NCBI RefSeq assembly: GCF_016820575.1
Contig: NZ_JAEMQH010000003.1
Coordinates: forward strand, 248,001 to 312,000
Length of the DNA stretch: 64,000 nt
Reading direction: 5' to 3'
Origin: Marinobacter sediminum
GTDB taxonomy: Bacteria > Pseudomonadota > Gammaproteobacteria > Pseudomonadales > Oleiphilaceae
The position numbers and the translations under genes were made by a program. Positions 44,964-54,392 of the stretch are shown piece after piece. The notes under the pieces were generated by a model. It saw only the letters and a program-made list of their open reading frames with translations, made no database searches and was not told the DNA's origin. Position 1 is the stretch's first letter; each line of letters starts with the position of its first letter.

Positions 44964-45980
44964 CTAGCGTTTGGTGCTGCGCTGGCGCTGTTTTTTCGGT
45001 TTGTTCCGCCCGGGGGCTGAAGCTCCGGGACGGCCAGCTGGTTTGCCCGAAGGCTTGCCAGGCGGCTTGCCGGTCGGTTTGCCACCGGGTTTCCCTGATG
45101 GTTTTCCGGGCGGTTTGCCGGAGGTCTTGGGGCCTGCGCCAGGTTTGCGAGGCTTGCCACCCGGGCGTTTGCCGGGCGCCGAACCGGCGGGCTTGTTCTT
45201 GCCAGCATGTTTGCCAGGCTGGCTTCGGGTCTGTTTCCGGGCACCGGCCGGTGCTTCGGACGAGGAATTCTTGATGGCATCGAACAGCACCGCCAGTTCC
45301 TTGTCGGTGAGGTCGCGCCACTGGCCCACGGGCAGGCCGCCCAGGCTGACGTTCATGATGCGCACGCGCTCCAGCTTGGTGACCTCGTAACCGAAGTGTT
45401 CACACATCCTGCGAATCTGCCGGTTCAGCCCCTGCACCAGAGTAATGCGGAAGACGAAACGGGATTCCTGCTGCACCTTACATTTCTTGGTAACCGTTCC
45501 GAGAATCGGCACGCCATTGGCCATGCCCTCCACAAACTCCCGGTTGATCGGGCGGTCGACGGTAACCAGATATTCCTTTTCATGGTTGTTGCCGGCACGC
45601 AGGATTTTGTTCACCAGGTCGCCGTTGCTGGTCATGAAGATCAGGCCCTGGGAATCCTTGTCCAGCCGCCCAATGGGGAAGATGCGTGCGCTGTGGCCGA
45701 CAAAGCGCTGGATGTTGTGTCGTTCGGCGTCGTCGGTGGTGCTCACCACGCCCACAGGTTTGTTCACCGCGATAAACACCAGATCTTCTTCAGCCCGGGG
45801 TTCAATCACCTGGCCGTTCACCTTCACCGTATCGGTTGGCGATACCTGATCGCCCACGGTGGCCCGTTTGCCGTTGATGAACACGTTGCCCTGTTCAATG
45901 TAACGGTCGGCCTCCCGACGCGAGCAGAGTCCGCTTTCGCTGATGTATTTATTCAGACGGGTGGAGGCGGTGTTGGTCAT
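44964..45980 (-). CDS. rluF: 23S rRNA pseudouridine synthase RluF with long basic tail
   Basis: A 338-residue protein. The S4 RNA-binding domain is 7-60, the RsuA/RluF catalytic domain about 65-235 with the Asp at 107 ([10 protein letters not shown]). It modifies U2604 of 23S rRNA in E. coli. The last 100 residues (239-338) are a Gly/Lys/Pro-rich repeat tail with [11 protein letters not shown] occurring twice; E. coli RluF has a shorter basic tail. The extension probably adds nonspecific RNA affinity. Confidence 0.9.
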   Translation of the reverse strand: MTNTASTRLNKYISESGLCSRREADRYIEQGNVFINGKRATVGDQVSPTDTVKVNGQVIEPRAEEDLVFIAVNKPVGVVSTTDDAERHNIQRFVGHSARIFPIGRLDKDSQGLIFMTSNGDLVNKILRAGNNHEKEYLVTVDRPINREFVEGMANGVPILGTVTKKCKVQQESRFVFRITLVQGLNRQIRRMCEHFGYEVTKLERVRIMNVSLGGLPVGQWRDLTDKELAVLFDAIKNSSSEAPAGARKQTRSQPGKHAGKNKPAGSAPGKRPGGKPRKPGAGPKTSGKPPGKPSGKPGGKPTGKPPGKPSGKPAGRPGASAPGRNKPKKQRQRSTKR

Positions 45981-46118
45981 CAGGGGTCCGTTTGGTGAAT
46001 GAGTGCGCCCATAATAACAGGGGGATAGCGGGCTGACAGCCTCCGTGCTGGCAGTTCTTGCCTGGGTCTGCGATGATTTGGGCTCCGAACTATACCAACC
46101 GGCGGGTGAGCACAGTCC

Positions 46119-46886
46119 GTGTTTGTCGAACGTATTTTTGTACTTTTCTCCGCTAGCCTTCGGCGTCTGCCGCTCTTCATTCTGCTGTTGATCGCGCTGA
46201 CAGCGACGTCTTTTGCGTCCGCTGAACGTCTGCGCCTGGTCACGGAAGAGTGGCCGTCGCTCATCGACAACACCGATGCTGGCCCGAAGGGCATCCTATG
46301 GGAAATCTCCCGGGATGTGCTGACCAGTCTGGGCTATGAGGTGACACTGGAGTTCGTTCCCTGGAAGCGGGCTCTGCGTATGGTGCTTACCGGTGAGCGG
46401 GACGGCATCGTGGGTATCGGCTTCACTGAAGAGCGGGCCGCCCAGCTCCGCTATCCCAAAGAAGCTCTTCTGCTCAGTGAGACTGTGGTGGTGTCCCGAA
46501 AAAACCGTTACGTGGTATACACCGGCCCGGAGTCACTGACCGGGTTGCAGGTCGGCATTTCGCCCGGCTACAGCTATTACGGCGCTATTCAAGATGCCAA
46601 AAATTTTGAGCGAGTCGCCATGCCTGGTATTGATTCCGGGCTGCAAATGCTCATGCTCGGGCGCATTGATGCCATGTTGTCGAATCACTATGTGGTGATG
46701 GCTGAAGCGAAGAGGCTGGGCATGAGCGAGGATATCGTTGTGTCTGATGTTCCAATAAGCAGTGGCCCTGTTTATCTGGCGTTCAGTTTGGATGTGTCGG
46801 AGGCTTTTGTTATTGAGTTCTCCAAAGCCTTGGAGCGTTACAAGCAGGCCAACCTTATTACCGAACTGCCATCAAGCGGGCTCTGA
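46119..46886 (+). CDS. Periplasmic substrate-binding protein, family 3 (amino-acid-type)
   Basis: A 255-residue exported protein with a signal peptide ([19 protein letters not shown]). The SBP_bac_3-like fold follows ([51 protein letters not shown]). A GTG at 46119 is the likely start. The next genes encode the FetAB transporter, starting 10 bp past its stop; it may be a solute sensor or a receptor used with it, though FetAB normally works without one. Ligand unknown. Confidence 0.75.
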   Translation: MFVERIFVLFSASLRRLPLFILLLIALTATSFASAERLRLVTEEWPSLIDNTDAGPKGILWEISRDVLTSLGYEVTLEFVPWKRALRMVLTGERDGIVGIGFTEERAAQLRYPKEALLLSETVVVSRKNRYVVYTGPESLTGLQVGISPGYSYYGAIQDAKNFERVAMPGIDSGLQMLMLGRIDAMLSNHYVVMAEAKRLGMSEDIVVSDVPISSGPVYLAFSLDVSEAFVIEFSKALERYKQANLITELPSSGL

Positions 46887-46896
46887 CGGGATAGCA

Positions 46897-47502
46897 GTGA
46901 CAACATTAACACTCGACAACATTGCGGTAGGTGCGCTGGAAGGCGTGAACCTGTCCCTCCACGGCGGCGAGATTGTCTGTGTCTCCGGACCATCCGGTTC
47001 CGGCAAGAGTCGTTTATTGCGGGCCGTCGCCGATCTCGACCCTCATCAGGGCACTGTGGTGCTGGACGCGATGCAGCAGGGATCGGTACCCGGCCATCGC
47101 TGGCGCCGACAGGTGATGATGGTCCCCTCCGACAGCCAGTGGTGGCACGAAGACGTGGGCGCCCACTTTGAGCCCGAGCAGCGTAAGCTGCCCAGTGCAT
47201 TAGGATTGCCCCCGGAGACAATGGACTGGACCGTCAGCCGGTTATCATCGGGCGAGCGTCAGCGGCTCGCCCTTGTGCGCGCGCTGGCACGTCAGCCACG
47301 GGTTCTGCTGCTGGATGAGCCAACGGCAAATCTGGATGAGGACATGACCCGTCAGGTCGAAAACTGGCTGCTGGAGGAAATCCGAACCCGGGATCTGATC
47401 GTGATCTGGATCGGCCACGACATCGGCCAGATCGAGCGGGTCGCTAGTCGGCATTACCGCATCCAGGGCAACACACTGGAGCCCGTGCATGGAAGTCATT
47501 GA
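46897..47502 (+). CDS. fetA: ABC transporter ATPase, FetA-like
   Basis: A 201-residue compact ATPase: Walker A GPSGSGKS, signature LSSGERQRLALVRALA, Walker B LLLDEPTANLD, H-loop GHD. The short length and the overlapping FetB-type permease identify it as FetA (YbbL). E. coli FetAB exports iron and raises resistance to peroxide stress under iron excess. The start GTG at 46897 follows the binding-protein gene; the frame extends further upstream out of context. Overlaps fetB by 14 bp. Confidence 0.83.
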   Translation: MTTLTLDNIAVGALEGVNLSLHGGEIVCVSGPSGSGKSRLLRAVADLDPHQGTVVLDAMQQGSVPGHRWRRQVMMVPSDSQWWHEDVGAHFEPEQRKLPSALGLPPETMDWTVSRLSSGERQRLALVRALARQPRVLLLDEPTANLDEDMTRQVENWLLEEIRTRDLIVIWIGHDIGQIERVASRHYRIQGNTLEPVHGSH

Positions 47503-48295
47503 TCTCGCCTGGTGGAAACTGGCGCTGACGGCCCTGCTGGTTCTGGCATTGGCCGGCGTAAGCCTGGCGACCCGGTTGGGTATTGGCCGCAGCCTGCTGG
47601 TCGCTGCCAGCCGGACCGTTATCCAGCTGGCGCTTATCGGGCTGGTGCTGGAAGCCCTGTTTGCCTCTTCGGAATTTTATTGGATTGCCTTGCTGGCGCT
47701 GGTCATGCTGCTGGTAGCCGGCCGCGAAGTGATGGCGCGACAGCAGCGACGCCTGCGCGGCGTTTGGGCGTTCGGTATTGGCACCGGTGCCATGTTTGTG
47801 TCCTCGTTCACCGTAACGGTGCTAGCCCTGGTGGTGGTGATCGGGCCACAGCCCTGGTACGCGCCACAGTACGCCATCCCGCTGCTGGGCATGATGCTGG
47901 GCAACACCATGACCGGCGTTGCCCTGAGCCTCGATCGGCTCAATGAATCGGTCTGGAGCCAGCGCTCCATCATCGAAAACCGGCTGATGCTCGGGGAGCC
48001 CTGGAACCAGGCTCTGGAAGATATTCGCCGACACGCCATGCGCAGCGGTATGATGCCCTCCATCAACGCCATGGCCGCAGCAGGCATTGTCAGCCTGCCC
48101 GGCATGATGACGGGCCAGATCCTCGCTGGCAGCCCACCCGCCGTTGCGGTGAAATACCAGATCCTGGTGATGCTCACGATCACTGTCGGCACCGGGTTCG
48201 GCACCCTGATGGCGGTATCATGGGGTAGCCGCCGACTGTTTGATGATCGCGAGCGGCTGCGGCTGGATCGTCTGGTGCACCAAAAGAACCAATGA
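47489..48295 (+). CDS. fetB: ABC transporter permease, FetB-like iron exporter
   Basis: A 268-residue permease of UPF0014/FetB. Diagnostic segments are VAASRTVIQLALIGLVLEALF, QYAIPLLGMMLGNTMTGVALSLDRL and IVSLPGMMTGQILAGSPPAVAVKYQI. About six membrane helices are present. With FetA it should form an iron exporter, but family members also move other metals. It overlaps fetA and ends 16 bp before the COG0523 gene. Confidence 0.88.
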   Translation: MEVIDLAWWKLALTALLVLALAGVSLATRLGIGRSLLVAASRTVIQLALIGLVLEALFASSEFYWIALLALVMLLVAGREVMARQQRRLRGVWAFGIGTGAMFVSSFTVTVLALVVVIGPQPWYAPQYAIPLLGMMLGNTMTGVALSLDRLNESVWSQRSIIENRLMLGEPWNQALEDIRRHAMRSGMMPSINAMAAAGIVSLPGMMTGQILAGSPPAVAVKYQILVMLTITVGTGFGTLMAVSWGSRRLFDDRERLRLDRLVHQKNQ

Positions 48296-48311
48296 GGTTA
48301 GAAACCCTTCC

Positions 48312-49313
48312 ATGAAACAACCGATTCCTACCAACCTGATTCTCGGTTTCCTCGGTGTTGGCAAGACCACCGCCATACTGGATTTGCTGAAAACCAAACC
48401 AGAGGGTGAAGTCTGGGCCGTGCTCGTGAACGAGTTTGGTGAAGTCGGCATAGACGGTGCCATGCTGCAGACCGAGGGCGCCTTCATCCGTGAAGTGCCC
48501 GGTGGCTGCATGTGCTGTGTCGCCGGTCTGCCTATGCAGATTGGTCTGAATATGTTGATCCAAAAGGCCAAGCCGGATCGCCTGATTATCGAGCCCACCG
48601 GGCTTGGTCACCCGGCGAAAATCCTGGAAACCCTGACGGCCGAGCATTACGCCGACGTGTTAGCGCTGGGCCCGGTCATCACCCTGGTGGATCCGCGTAA
48701 GCTGGAAGACGCCCGGGTGCTGGAGAATGTTCAGTTCCGTGACCAGGTGGCGGCTGCGGATATTCTGGTGGCCAATAAAACGGATGTGGCCTCGCCGGAT
48801 CAAATCGAAGGCTTTGATCGCTGGGCCGCTGAGCTGGCCCCGGCCAAGAAGGCTATCTTCAAGACCCAGCATGGCCGGCTCCGCCCGGAGTGGTTGGATG
48901 GCGAAACCAGCCTGTCTGCCGTCAGCACACCCCATGCCCACGATCACCATCATGCAAAGACGGTGGCGCCTGCGCCGGATATTACGGAGCAGCCGTGGCA
49001 GCTGGCCAGAAACGAGGGGCAGGGCTATGTCAGTCTGGGCTGGCGCGTTCATCCCGAGATCCGGTTCGACGAGCAATCGCTCATGGCACTGGCGATGGAC
49101 AGCCGCTTCGAACGGTTCAAGGCCGTGGTTCATTGCATTGAGGGCTGGCGGACCCTGAACATGGTTGACGGTTCGTTGTCGGTGTCAGACAGCGATGCCC
49201 GCGAGCTATCCCGGCTGGAAGCCATCAGCCCAGAGGCACTGACGGACGCCGAGCTGGATCAGGCTATGAAGGCGGCGGCCGGCCTAGCCGATGAGGGTGT
49301 TGCCGCACCATGA
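48312..49313 (+). CDS. COG0523/CobW-type metallochaperone GTPase
   Basis: A 333-residue G3E GTPase: P-loop GFLGVGKTT at 12-20, the metal-binding CxCC at 66-69 (GGCMCC), NKTD at 155-158, and a His-rich loop (PHAHDHHHAK, residues 207-216). The C-terminal CobW_C domain is present. These proteins bind Zn(II) or other metals and help insert them into client enzymes. It follows FetAB directly, so metal homeostasis is the theme of this run. Confidence 0.88.
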   Translation: MKQPIPTNLILGFLGVGKTTAILDLLKTKPEGEVWAVLVNEFGEVGIDGAMLQTEGAFIREVPGGCMCCVAGLPMQIGLNMLIQKAKPDRLIIEPTGLGHPAKILETLTAEHYADVLALGPVITLVDPRKLEDARVLENVQFRDQVAAADILVANKTDVASPDQIEGFDRWAAELAPAKKAIFKTQHGRLRPEWLDGETSLSAVSTPHAHDHHHAKTVAPAPDITEQPWQLARNEGQGYVSLGWRVHPEIRFDEQSLMALAMDSRFERFKAVVHCIEGWRTLNMVDGSLSVSDSDARELSRLEAISPEALTDAELDQAMKAAAGLADEGVAAP

Positions 49314-49948
49314 CGGAATGCCCGGTGTGCGAGCGGGGCCTGCTGGAAGACTTCCAGGTGGTCAAGGCCCAGCAATACCTGCGTTGTCAGGTCTGCGAGG
49401 CTACTGTGCTGGCGCCAGCCTGTCGGTTGTCAGCCTCTGAGGAACGGGCGATCTACGATTTCCACGAAAATGAGGCCGAGGATCCGGGCTATCGGAAATT
49501 CCTGAGCAAACTGACCGAACCGCTGCTGGAACGTCTGGAGCCGGGAATGGCCGGTCTGGATTTCGGTTGCGGGCCGGGGCCTGCGCTGGCCGGAATGCTC
49601 ACCGAAGCGGGCATGGCAATGAGTCTGTACGATCCTTTCTTTCATAACGCGGCCGAGGCGCTGGAGCGTCAGTACGATTTCCTGACCTGCACGGAGGTGG
49701 TAGAGCATCTGCATCAGCCGGCGCAGGTTTTCCGTCAGATAAATGGCCTGCTAAAGCCCGGTGGCTGGCTGGGTGTTATGACCTGCTTCCAGACCGACGA
49801 CGCCCGCTTTGCCAACTGGCATTACCGGCGCGACCCCACCCATGTGGTGTTCTACCGGGAGCACACGCTGGCGGTCATCGCTGATCAGCTTGGGTGGGAG
49901 TTGGTGGTGCCGAGAAAGGATGTGGCTTTGTTCCGAAAGCCTCGCTAG
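49310..49948 (+). CDS. SAM-dependent methyltransferase with N-terminal zinc ribbon
   Basis: A 212-residue protein. The first 30 residues carry a CxxC pair of pairs (CPVC and CQVC) forming a putative zinc ribbon. The class I methyltransferase domain follows with GLDFGCGPGPALAG and EVVEHLHQPAQVFRQ. Its start overlaps the end of the COG0523 gene (ATGA), which would make it a plausible client, as COG0523 proteins can load zinc. Substrate unknown. Confidence 0.8.
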   Translation: MTECPVCERGLLEDFQVVKAQQYLRCQVCEATVLAPACRLSASEERAIYDFHENEAEDPGYRKFLSKLTEPLLERLEPGMAGLDFGCGPGPALAGMLTEAGMAMSLYDPFFHNAAEALERQYDFLTCTEVVEHLHQPAQVFRQINGLLKPGGWLGVMTCFQTDDARFANWHYRRDPTHVVFYREHTLAVIADQLGWELVVPRKDVALFRKPR

Positions 49949-49952
49949 GTCC

Positions 49953-50951
49953 TCAATCCTTGTTGTGAGGCAGGGTGGGGCATGCCGGCACGGAACAGTG
50001 GTGCGCTGGCCCGGTGACAGGGCCAAGCTCTACGTACGAATCGAACCGTTCGGGTGCCAGCGCAGCGGCGCATTGTTGCGCTTTGGTGGCCTGCTCATGG
50101 CAGCCCAGCTCCCCCAATGTGTGGGCAAGATTGTTCCAGCCCACCGCTTCATTCGGAAACTTTGTGACCAGGCGGTCAAAGTGTTCGCGGGCCTGTTGCA
50201 CATGCTGGCGGGTGTAGGCGATGTTGCCCTGGCCCAGAATGGTCGCGGGCTGATCCTGCCAGCGGCGTTCAGCGGTGCGGTAGGCGGTCATGGCGGCATT
50301 GGTGCGCCCGGTGGTTTCCAGATCGTTGGCGGCGCTCAGGTACTTCAGTGCCGTCGCCGTCGCCGGGATCTGGTCTGGCGGCAGGATCACCGCGGCCCAG
50401 TGATCGGACCTGGCCCAGGTATTGGCGAACACTTCCACGCTGGATTCGTGACGCTCGCGGGTGCCTGTGTGCAGGATGATGGTCTGCTTTTCCGGATCAA
50501 ACCCCATTACCACCGCAAAGTGCCACTGCGGCCACCAGTTGTAGAACAGGTTCTGCATGACCAGCACCGGGTTGCCGGCCTCCACCTCACGCAGCAGGCT
50601 CTCGAGCTTGCCATCCAGGGTATAGACCAACATGTTGTGGGACCGTGCCGCGGCCACCATCTCCACCTGCAGAGAACCTTCCCGGCCGGGTATGTACACC
50701 AGCTCACGCAGTATCTCCGGGTTGGTGTTCAAACCCTGACTGTTGAGCATCATTGCCAGGGCGGCGGGGCCGCACTGATAAAGCTCCTGAGGGTAGAAAG
50801 GCACCGTGTCCAGCACCGTGCGCGTTTGCAGCGACACGTTGCTGTCGGCAGTGGCAGGCCACTTGGGGGTTGTGCTGCAGCCGGCCAGCAGCAGGATCAG
50901 AAAAAGACTGATCAGGCCGCCGGCTGGCTTGGATGTGAAGGGAAAGGACAC
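49953..50951 (-). CDS. PA2778-family cysteine peptidase lipoprotein with TPR repeats
   Basis: A 332-residue outer-membrane-type lipoprotein with lipobox LLAGC (C25). The C39-like peptidase domain has catalytic C60 (QCGPAALAMML), H144 (QWHFAVVMGF) and D152. A C-terminal TPR region follows (residues 200-300). The GTG start follows the PA2779-type gene stop with no gap. The family is known as a two-gene unit in pseudomonads, but its substrate is not established. Confidence 0.85.
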   Translation of the reverse strand: MSFPFTSKPAGGLISLFLILLLAGCSTTPKWPATADSNVSLQTRTVLDTVPFYPQELYQCGPAALAMMLNSQGLNTNPEILRELVYIPGREGSLQVEMVAAARSHNMLVYTLDGKLESLLREVEAGNPVLVMQNLFYNWWPQWHFAVVMGFDPEKQTIILHTGTRERHESSVEVFANTWARSDHWAAVILPPDQIPATATALKYLSAANDLETTGRTNAAMTAYRTAERRWQDQPATILGQGNIAYTRQHVQQAREHFDRLVTKFPNEAVGWNNLAHTLGELGCHEQATKAQQCAAALAPERFDSYVELGPVTGPAHHCSVPACPTLPHNKD

Positions 50952-51353
50952 TTACCGTATGCAGTTAACGAACGGGAAGATATTGGTTGCGCAGAGCATG
51001 TCCGTAACGATGAACACCAGCAGGAACAGCACGATGATGCCAACGACACCCTGGCCGGCAGGCGCTTCTGCCAGTTGCTGCTCAAAGTCCGCCAGTTCCT
51101 GCGGCGTGAGGTTCTGGATGCGGTCCCGAACCTGATCTTCACTAACGCCCATATCGGCCAGCTTATCCTTCACCTCCTGTTTGTCCAGCATATCCATCAG
51201 CTGCTGGCGATCGAGCTGGACTTCCTGTCCGGTAATCATTTCTCCAGTGCCGACCATGGCGGCGGTGGCTGTGGAGGACCAAACTGAACCGAGGCTCAGC
51301 ATCAAGGCCATGAAAAACGAAACGTACCTCAGGTGCTTTCTAATACCGGACAT
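50952..51353 (-). CDS. PA2779-family small exported membrane protein
   Basis: A 133-residue protein with a signal-like N-terminus (FFMALMLSLGSVWSSTATAA), a charged helical middle (LDRQQLMDMLDKQEVKDKLADMGVSEDQV) and a C-terminal membrane helix (VVGIIVLFLLVFIVTDML). AGGAG precedes the ATG at 51353. The stop is followed directly by the start of the PA2778-like peptidase gene. It may be the peptidase's substrate or partner. Confidence 0.85.
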   Translation of the reverse strand: MSGIRKHLRYVSFFMALMLSLGSVWSSTATAAMVGTGEMITGQEVQLDRQQLMDMLDKQEVKDKLADMGVSEDQVRDRIQNLTPQELADFEQQLAEAPAGQGVVGIIVLFLLVFIVTDMLCATNIFPFVNCIR

Positions 51354-51599
51354 CTTTGGCTCCTGTTTCTGATTGGTGTGATATGACGATAGACCAGACA
51401 TAGGTTGTTGTTCAACATACGGTTTGGTCATCAACCGGATCTGCTGGCTGCGAAAAAAGTAAATTGACTGAACCATTTCGTAAAATTAGAGCCGCCTCGC
51501 AAGCGAACAAACCCTTACAAAAAACACTTCTTTGGCGCTATCACCCGGCCTCGACTGTTTCTAAACTAGCCAGATCAACCATTTACAGATAAGTGACTC

Positions 51600-53246
51600 G
51601 TGAACGCTCTATTTTCTCTGTGCTCGCACCTGTTTAGCCTGAGGTTGTTGCTGGTTATGGCGGCGGTAGTGCTTGCCCTGGCGGGCGGGCAGCTGGAATT
51701 TCTCAGCTGGGCCGATCGGGTTTTCCTGGGCCTGATGGGTGCTCCCGACACCGGCAATGGGCCGGTGCCCATCCCGCCCGGTGCGGTGTCAGACATCTTG
51801 GCGGCACGCGCGCTCTCTGAGCCTCTGTGGTCCGAGCTGGCCATTGGAATCGGCCTGGTGGTGTCTTCGTTTTACCTGGTGTTTGCCATTCCCAGAATGG
51901 GCGTGGCGGTCGCCGTGCCGGTCACGCTGCTGCTGGGTGGTTGCCTGGTGGTTGCGCAGGCCGCGCTGATTTTCTATCGGAATGAGTGGCTACCCCTGGG
52001 CGAAGTGATCACCCTGTTGGTGGCGGGTTTTGTCGTGATGCTGTTCTGGCTCCAGCCCAATCGTGACATATTGTCGCTGAAGGCGAACGTGCAGGAGGCC
52101 CGGATACGGCTGTCCCGGCTGTTGCTGCAACAGGGCCACACAGACGAAGCGGTCAACGCGCTGCAGGATTGTCCGGTCTGCGATGGTGCGCTGGAGCTGC
52201 GATACGACATTGCGATCCAGCAGGAACGCAAACGTCAGTACGAGAAAGCCGTCGCCAGTTACGGTCATATTCTGGAGCACCGGAAGAATTTTCGGGATGC
52301 TGGCGAGCGCCTGTCGGCATTGGAAAAACTGTCGAACGAGTCTACCTCGATTCAGACCAGCGGCTTCGACAATACCCGCACTCTGCTGATGCCAGAACAG
52401 TCTCTGAGCCGCCCAACCTTGGGCCGCTACGAAATTGAGCGGGAGCTGGGGCGGGGCGCCATGGGCGTCGTGTTCTTGGGCAAGGACCCGAAAATTGCCC
52501 GCACCGTAGCCATCAAGACCCTGAGCTACCAGGCTTTCGACGACGGCCATCTGCCGGAACTGAAAGAACGCTTTTTCCGAGAGGCCGAGGCTGCCGGCCG
52601 GCTTGATCATCCCTCCATCGTGACCGTGTACGACGTCGGCGAAGAGGCTGACCTTGCCTACATTGCCATGGATTATGCCCAGGGCCGCCCGCTCAGCGAA
52701 TTTGGCAAGCAGGGCCGGCTGTTGCCCTTGCCGACGGTGCTGGAAATCATTGCCCGGGTGGCCGATGCGCTGGCCTATGCCCACAGCCAGAAAGTGGTCC
52801 ACCGGGATATCAAGCCGGGCAATATTATCTACAACCCTAACGATGGGGCTATCAAGATCACCGATTTCGGGATTGCCAAGATCTCTGACGATTCCCGTAC
52901 CAAAACTGGCAGTGTCATGGGCAGCCCGTTGTACATGTCCCCGGAGCAGCTTAAAGGGCAGAAAGTGACCGGTGCCTCGGATATCTACAGCCTTGGGGTC
53001 ACGCTCTACAAACTGGTGAGCGGGGCAACGCCCTACCAGGGTGATACCCTGGCCAACCTGACTTATCAGATCCTCAACAAGCGTCCGCGCAGTGTGCGCG
53101 AATTCAATGTCGACATTCCCAATGGCGTGGTGCGGCTTATCAACAAGGCGATTCAGCGCGAGCCGGATAAGCGTTTTGCGTCCGCCGCCACCATGGCCGA
53201 GGCGGTACGCCGTCTGGCAGTCAGAGAAGCCAGGGAGGTGTCGTAA
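51600..53246 (+). CDS. Membrane Ser/Thr protein kinase
   Basis: A 548-residue protein. The N-terminal half has about four membrane helices (15-35, 77-97, 100-120 and 133-150), followed by a TPR-like helical segment (175-260). The kinase domain (about 275-548) has GRGAMGVVFLG, catalytic HRDIKPGN, DFGIAK and SPLYMSPEQ. The GTG start is at 51600. It is followed directly by a PP2C phosphatase (TAATG overlap) and an FHA gene, together a complete phospho-Ser/Thr writer-eraser-reader set. Confidence 0.9.
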   Translation: MNALFSLCSHLFSLRLLLVMAAVVLALAGGQLEFLSWADRVFLGLMGAPDTGNGPVPIPPGAVSDILAARALSEPLWSELAIGIGLVVSSFYLVFAIPRMGVAVAVPVTLLLGGCLVVAQAALIFYRNEWLPLGEVITLLVAGFVVMLFWLQPNRDILSLKANVQEARIRLSRLLLQQGHTDEAVNALQDCPVCDGALELRYDIAIQQERKRQYEKAVASYGHILEHRKNFRDAGERLSALEKLSNESTSIQTSGFDNTRTLLMPEQSLSRPTLGRYEIERELGRGAMGVVFLGKDPKIARTVAIKTLSYQAFDDGHLPELKERFFREAEAAGRLDHPSIVTVYDVGEEADLAYIAMDYAQGRPLSEFGKQGRLLPLPTVLEIIARVADALAYAHSQKVVHRDIKPGNIIYNPNDGAIKITDFGIAKISDDSRTKTGSVMGSPLYMSPEQLKGQKVTGASDIYSLGVTLYKLVSGATPYQGDTLANLTYQILNKRPRSVREFNVDIPNGVVRLINKAIQREPDKRFASAATMAEAVRRLAVREAREVS

Positions 53247-53998
53247 TGAGCATAACGGTTGCAGGGCGCAGTCACACCGGAGCCGTGCGGGAACACAATC
53301 AGGACGTGGCGGTGTGGCAGGTTCGCGAGGACGCCTGCGCGGCCCTGTTATTGGTGGCTGACGGCATGGGTGGCTACCAGGGTGGTGAAATTGCCAGTCG
53401 GCTGGCCGCTGAAGCGGTCATGGAATCGCTCACACCGCGATTGTTTTCGGGGGATCTGGATCAGCAGGAAATGAGTGCCCACGACAACCTGATGGCAGCG
53501 TTCGCGCTCGCTAACCAGCGCATTCAAGATCGCCGGGCCGAAGACAGCCAGCTCGACAAGATGGGAACCACCCTGGTGGCGGCGTGGCTGGATGGCGCCA
53601 AAGCCCACATCGCCCACGTGGGTGATTCCCGGTGCTACCTGATTCGAAAAGGGAAGGGCACCTGCCTGACCCGGGATGACACCGTGGTTCAGAACATGCT
53701 CGACGACGGCAGCATTACCGAGGCCGATGTGCCGAACGTACCCTTCAAGAACGTACTCACCCGGGCCGTTGGTGCTATGGAGCCGCTGAAAATCAGCTAC
53801 GCCCGGCAGACGCTTGAGCCCGGCGACAGCCTGATGCTGTGTTCCGACGGATTAACCAATTCGGTGTCACAGCCGGAATGGGAAAACATCTTGCAGCAGG
53901 CTGACAGTGGCGAGTCTGCGGTTGAAGCATTGATTGAGACAGCCCTGGACAACCTGGCATCGGACAACGTGTCCGTAGTGTTGTTGACCCTGAACTAA
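53246..53998 (+). CDS. PP2C-family Ser/Thr phosphatase
   Basis: A 250-residue PP2C. The metal-binding residues sit in REHNQD (D20), ADGMGG (D39), and CSDGLTN and SDNVSVV near the C-terminus; all are conserved. It should reverse the phosphorylation set by the upstream kinase. Its start overlaps the kinase stop by one base, so translation is coupled. Confidence 0.92.
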   Translation: MSITVAGRSHTGAVREHNQDVAVWQVREDACAALLLVADGMGGYQGGEIASRLAAEAVMESLTPRLFSGDLDQQEMSAHDNLMAAFALANQRIQDRRAEDSQLDKMGTTLVAAWLDGAKAHIAHVGDSRCYLIRKGKGTCLTRDDTVVQNMLDDGSITEADVPNVPFKNVLTRAVGAMEPLKISYARQTLEPGDSLMLCSDGLTNSVSQPEWENILQQADSGESAVEALIETALDNLASDNVSVVLLTLN

Positions 53999-54013
53999 GC
54001 AGAGGAACCTGAG

Positions 54014-54364
54014 ATGGCAACCATTTCACAGCTGGTGGATAACGTGGTGGTAAACACGTTTGAGCTGGACCAACCGGAAACCCGGATCGGACGTCGTGCC
54101 GAGAATGATATCCAGATTGATGAGATCTCGGTGAGTGGTCAGCATGCGGTGATCGAGGCGGTGCCCAACGCCTACCTGGATAACACCATCGATTACTACA
54201 TCACCGACAGTGACAGCACCAATGGTACCTTCGTGAACGACATCCGCCTGGAGAGCCGTCAGCGCCTGAACAGCAACGATATGGTTCGGGTGGGCTGGAA
54301 CGAATTCCGGTTTGTCGACGAAGAAGAAAATTCCCTGGAGAAAACCGCTTACATCCTGGACTGA
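54014..54364 (+). CDS. FHA-domain phosphopeptide-binding protein
   Basis: A 116-residue single FHA domain. The key residues are the Arg in RIGRRAENDI, the Ser and His in VSGQHAVIE and the Asn-Gly in STNGTFVND. It binds phosphothreonine peptides and probably reads targets of the kinase two genes upstream. It starts 15 bp past the phosphatase stop. Confidence 0.9.
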   Translation: MATISQLVDNVVVNTFELDQPETRIGRRAENDIQIDEISVSGQHAVIEAVPNAYLDNTIDYYITDSDSTNGTFVNDIRLESRQRLNSNDMVRVGWNEFRFVDEEENSLEKTAYILD

Positions 54365-54392
54365 GACCCGCGCCCAAGACCAGGACCAGGGC

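Noticed and set aside
45020..45150. Short tandem repeats that look CRISPR-like at first glance
   Set aside because: They are in-frame Gly-Lys-Pro codon repeats of the RluF tail, without spacers.
49809..51287. 492-codon open frame on the plus strand across the PA2778/PA2779 genes
   Set aside because: It lies opposite two well-supported genes and has no family features; long antisense frames are expected at this GC content.
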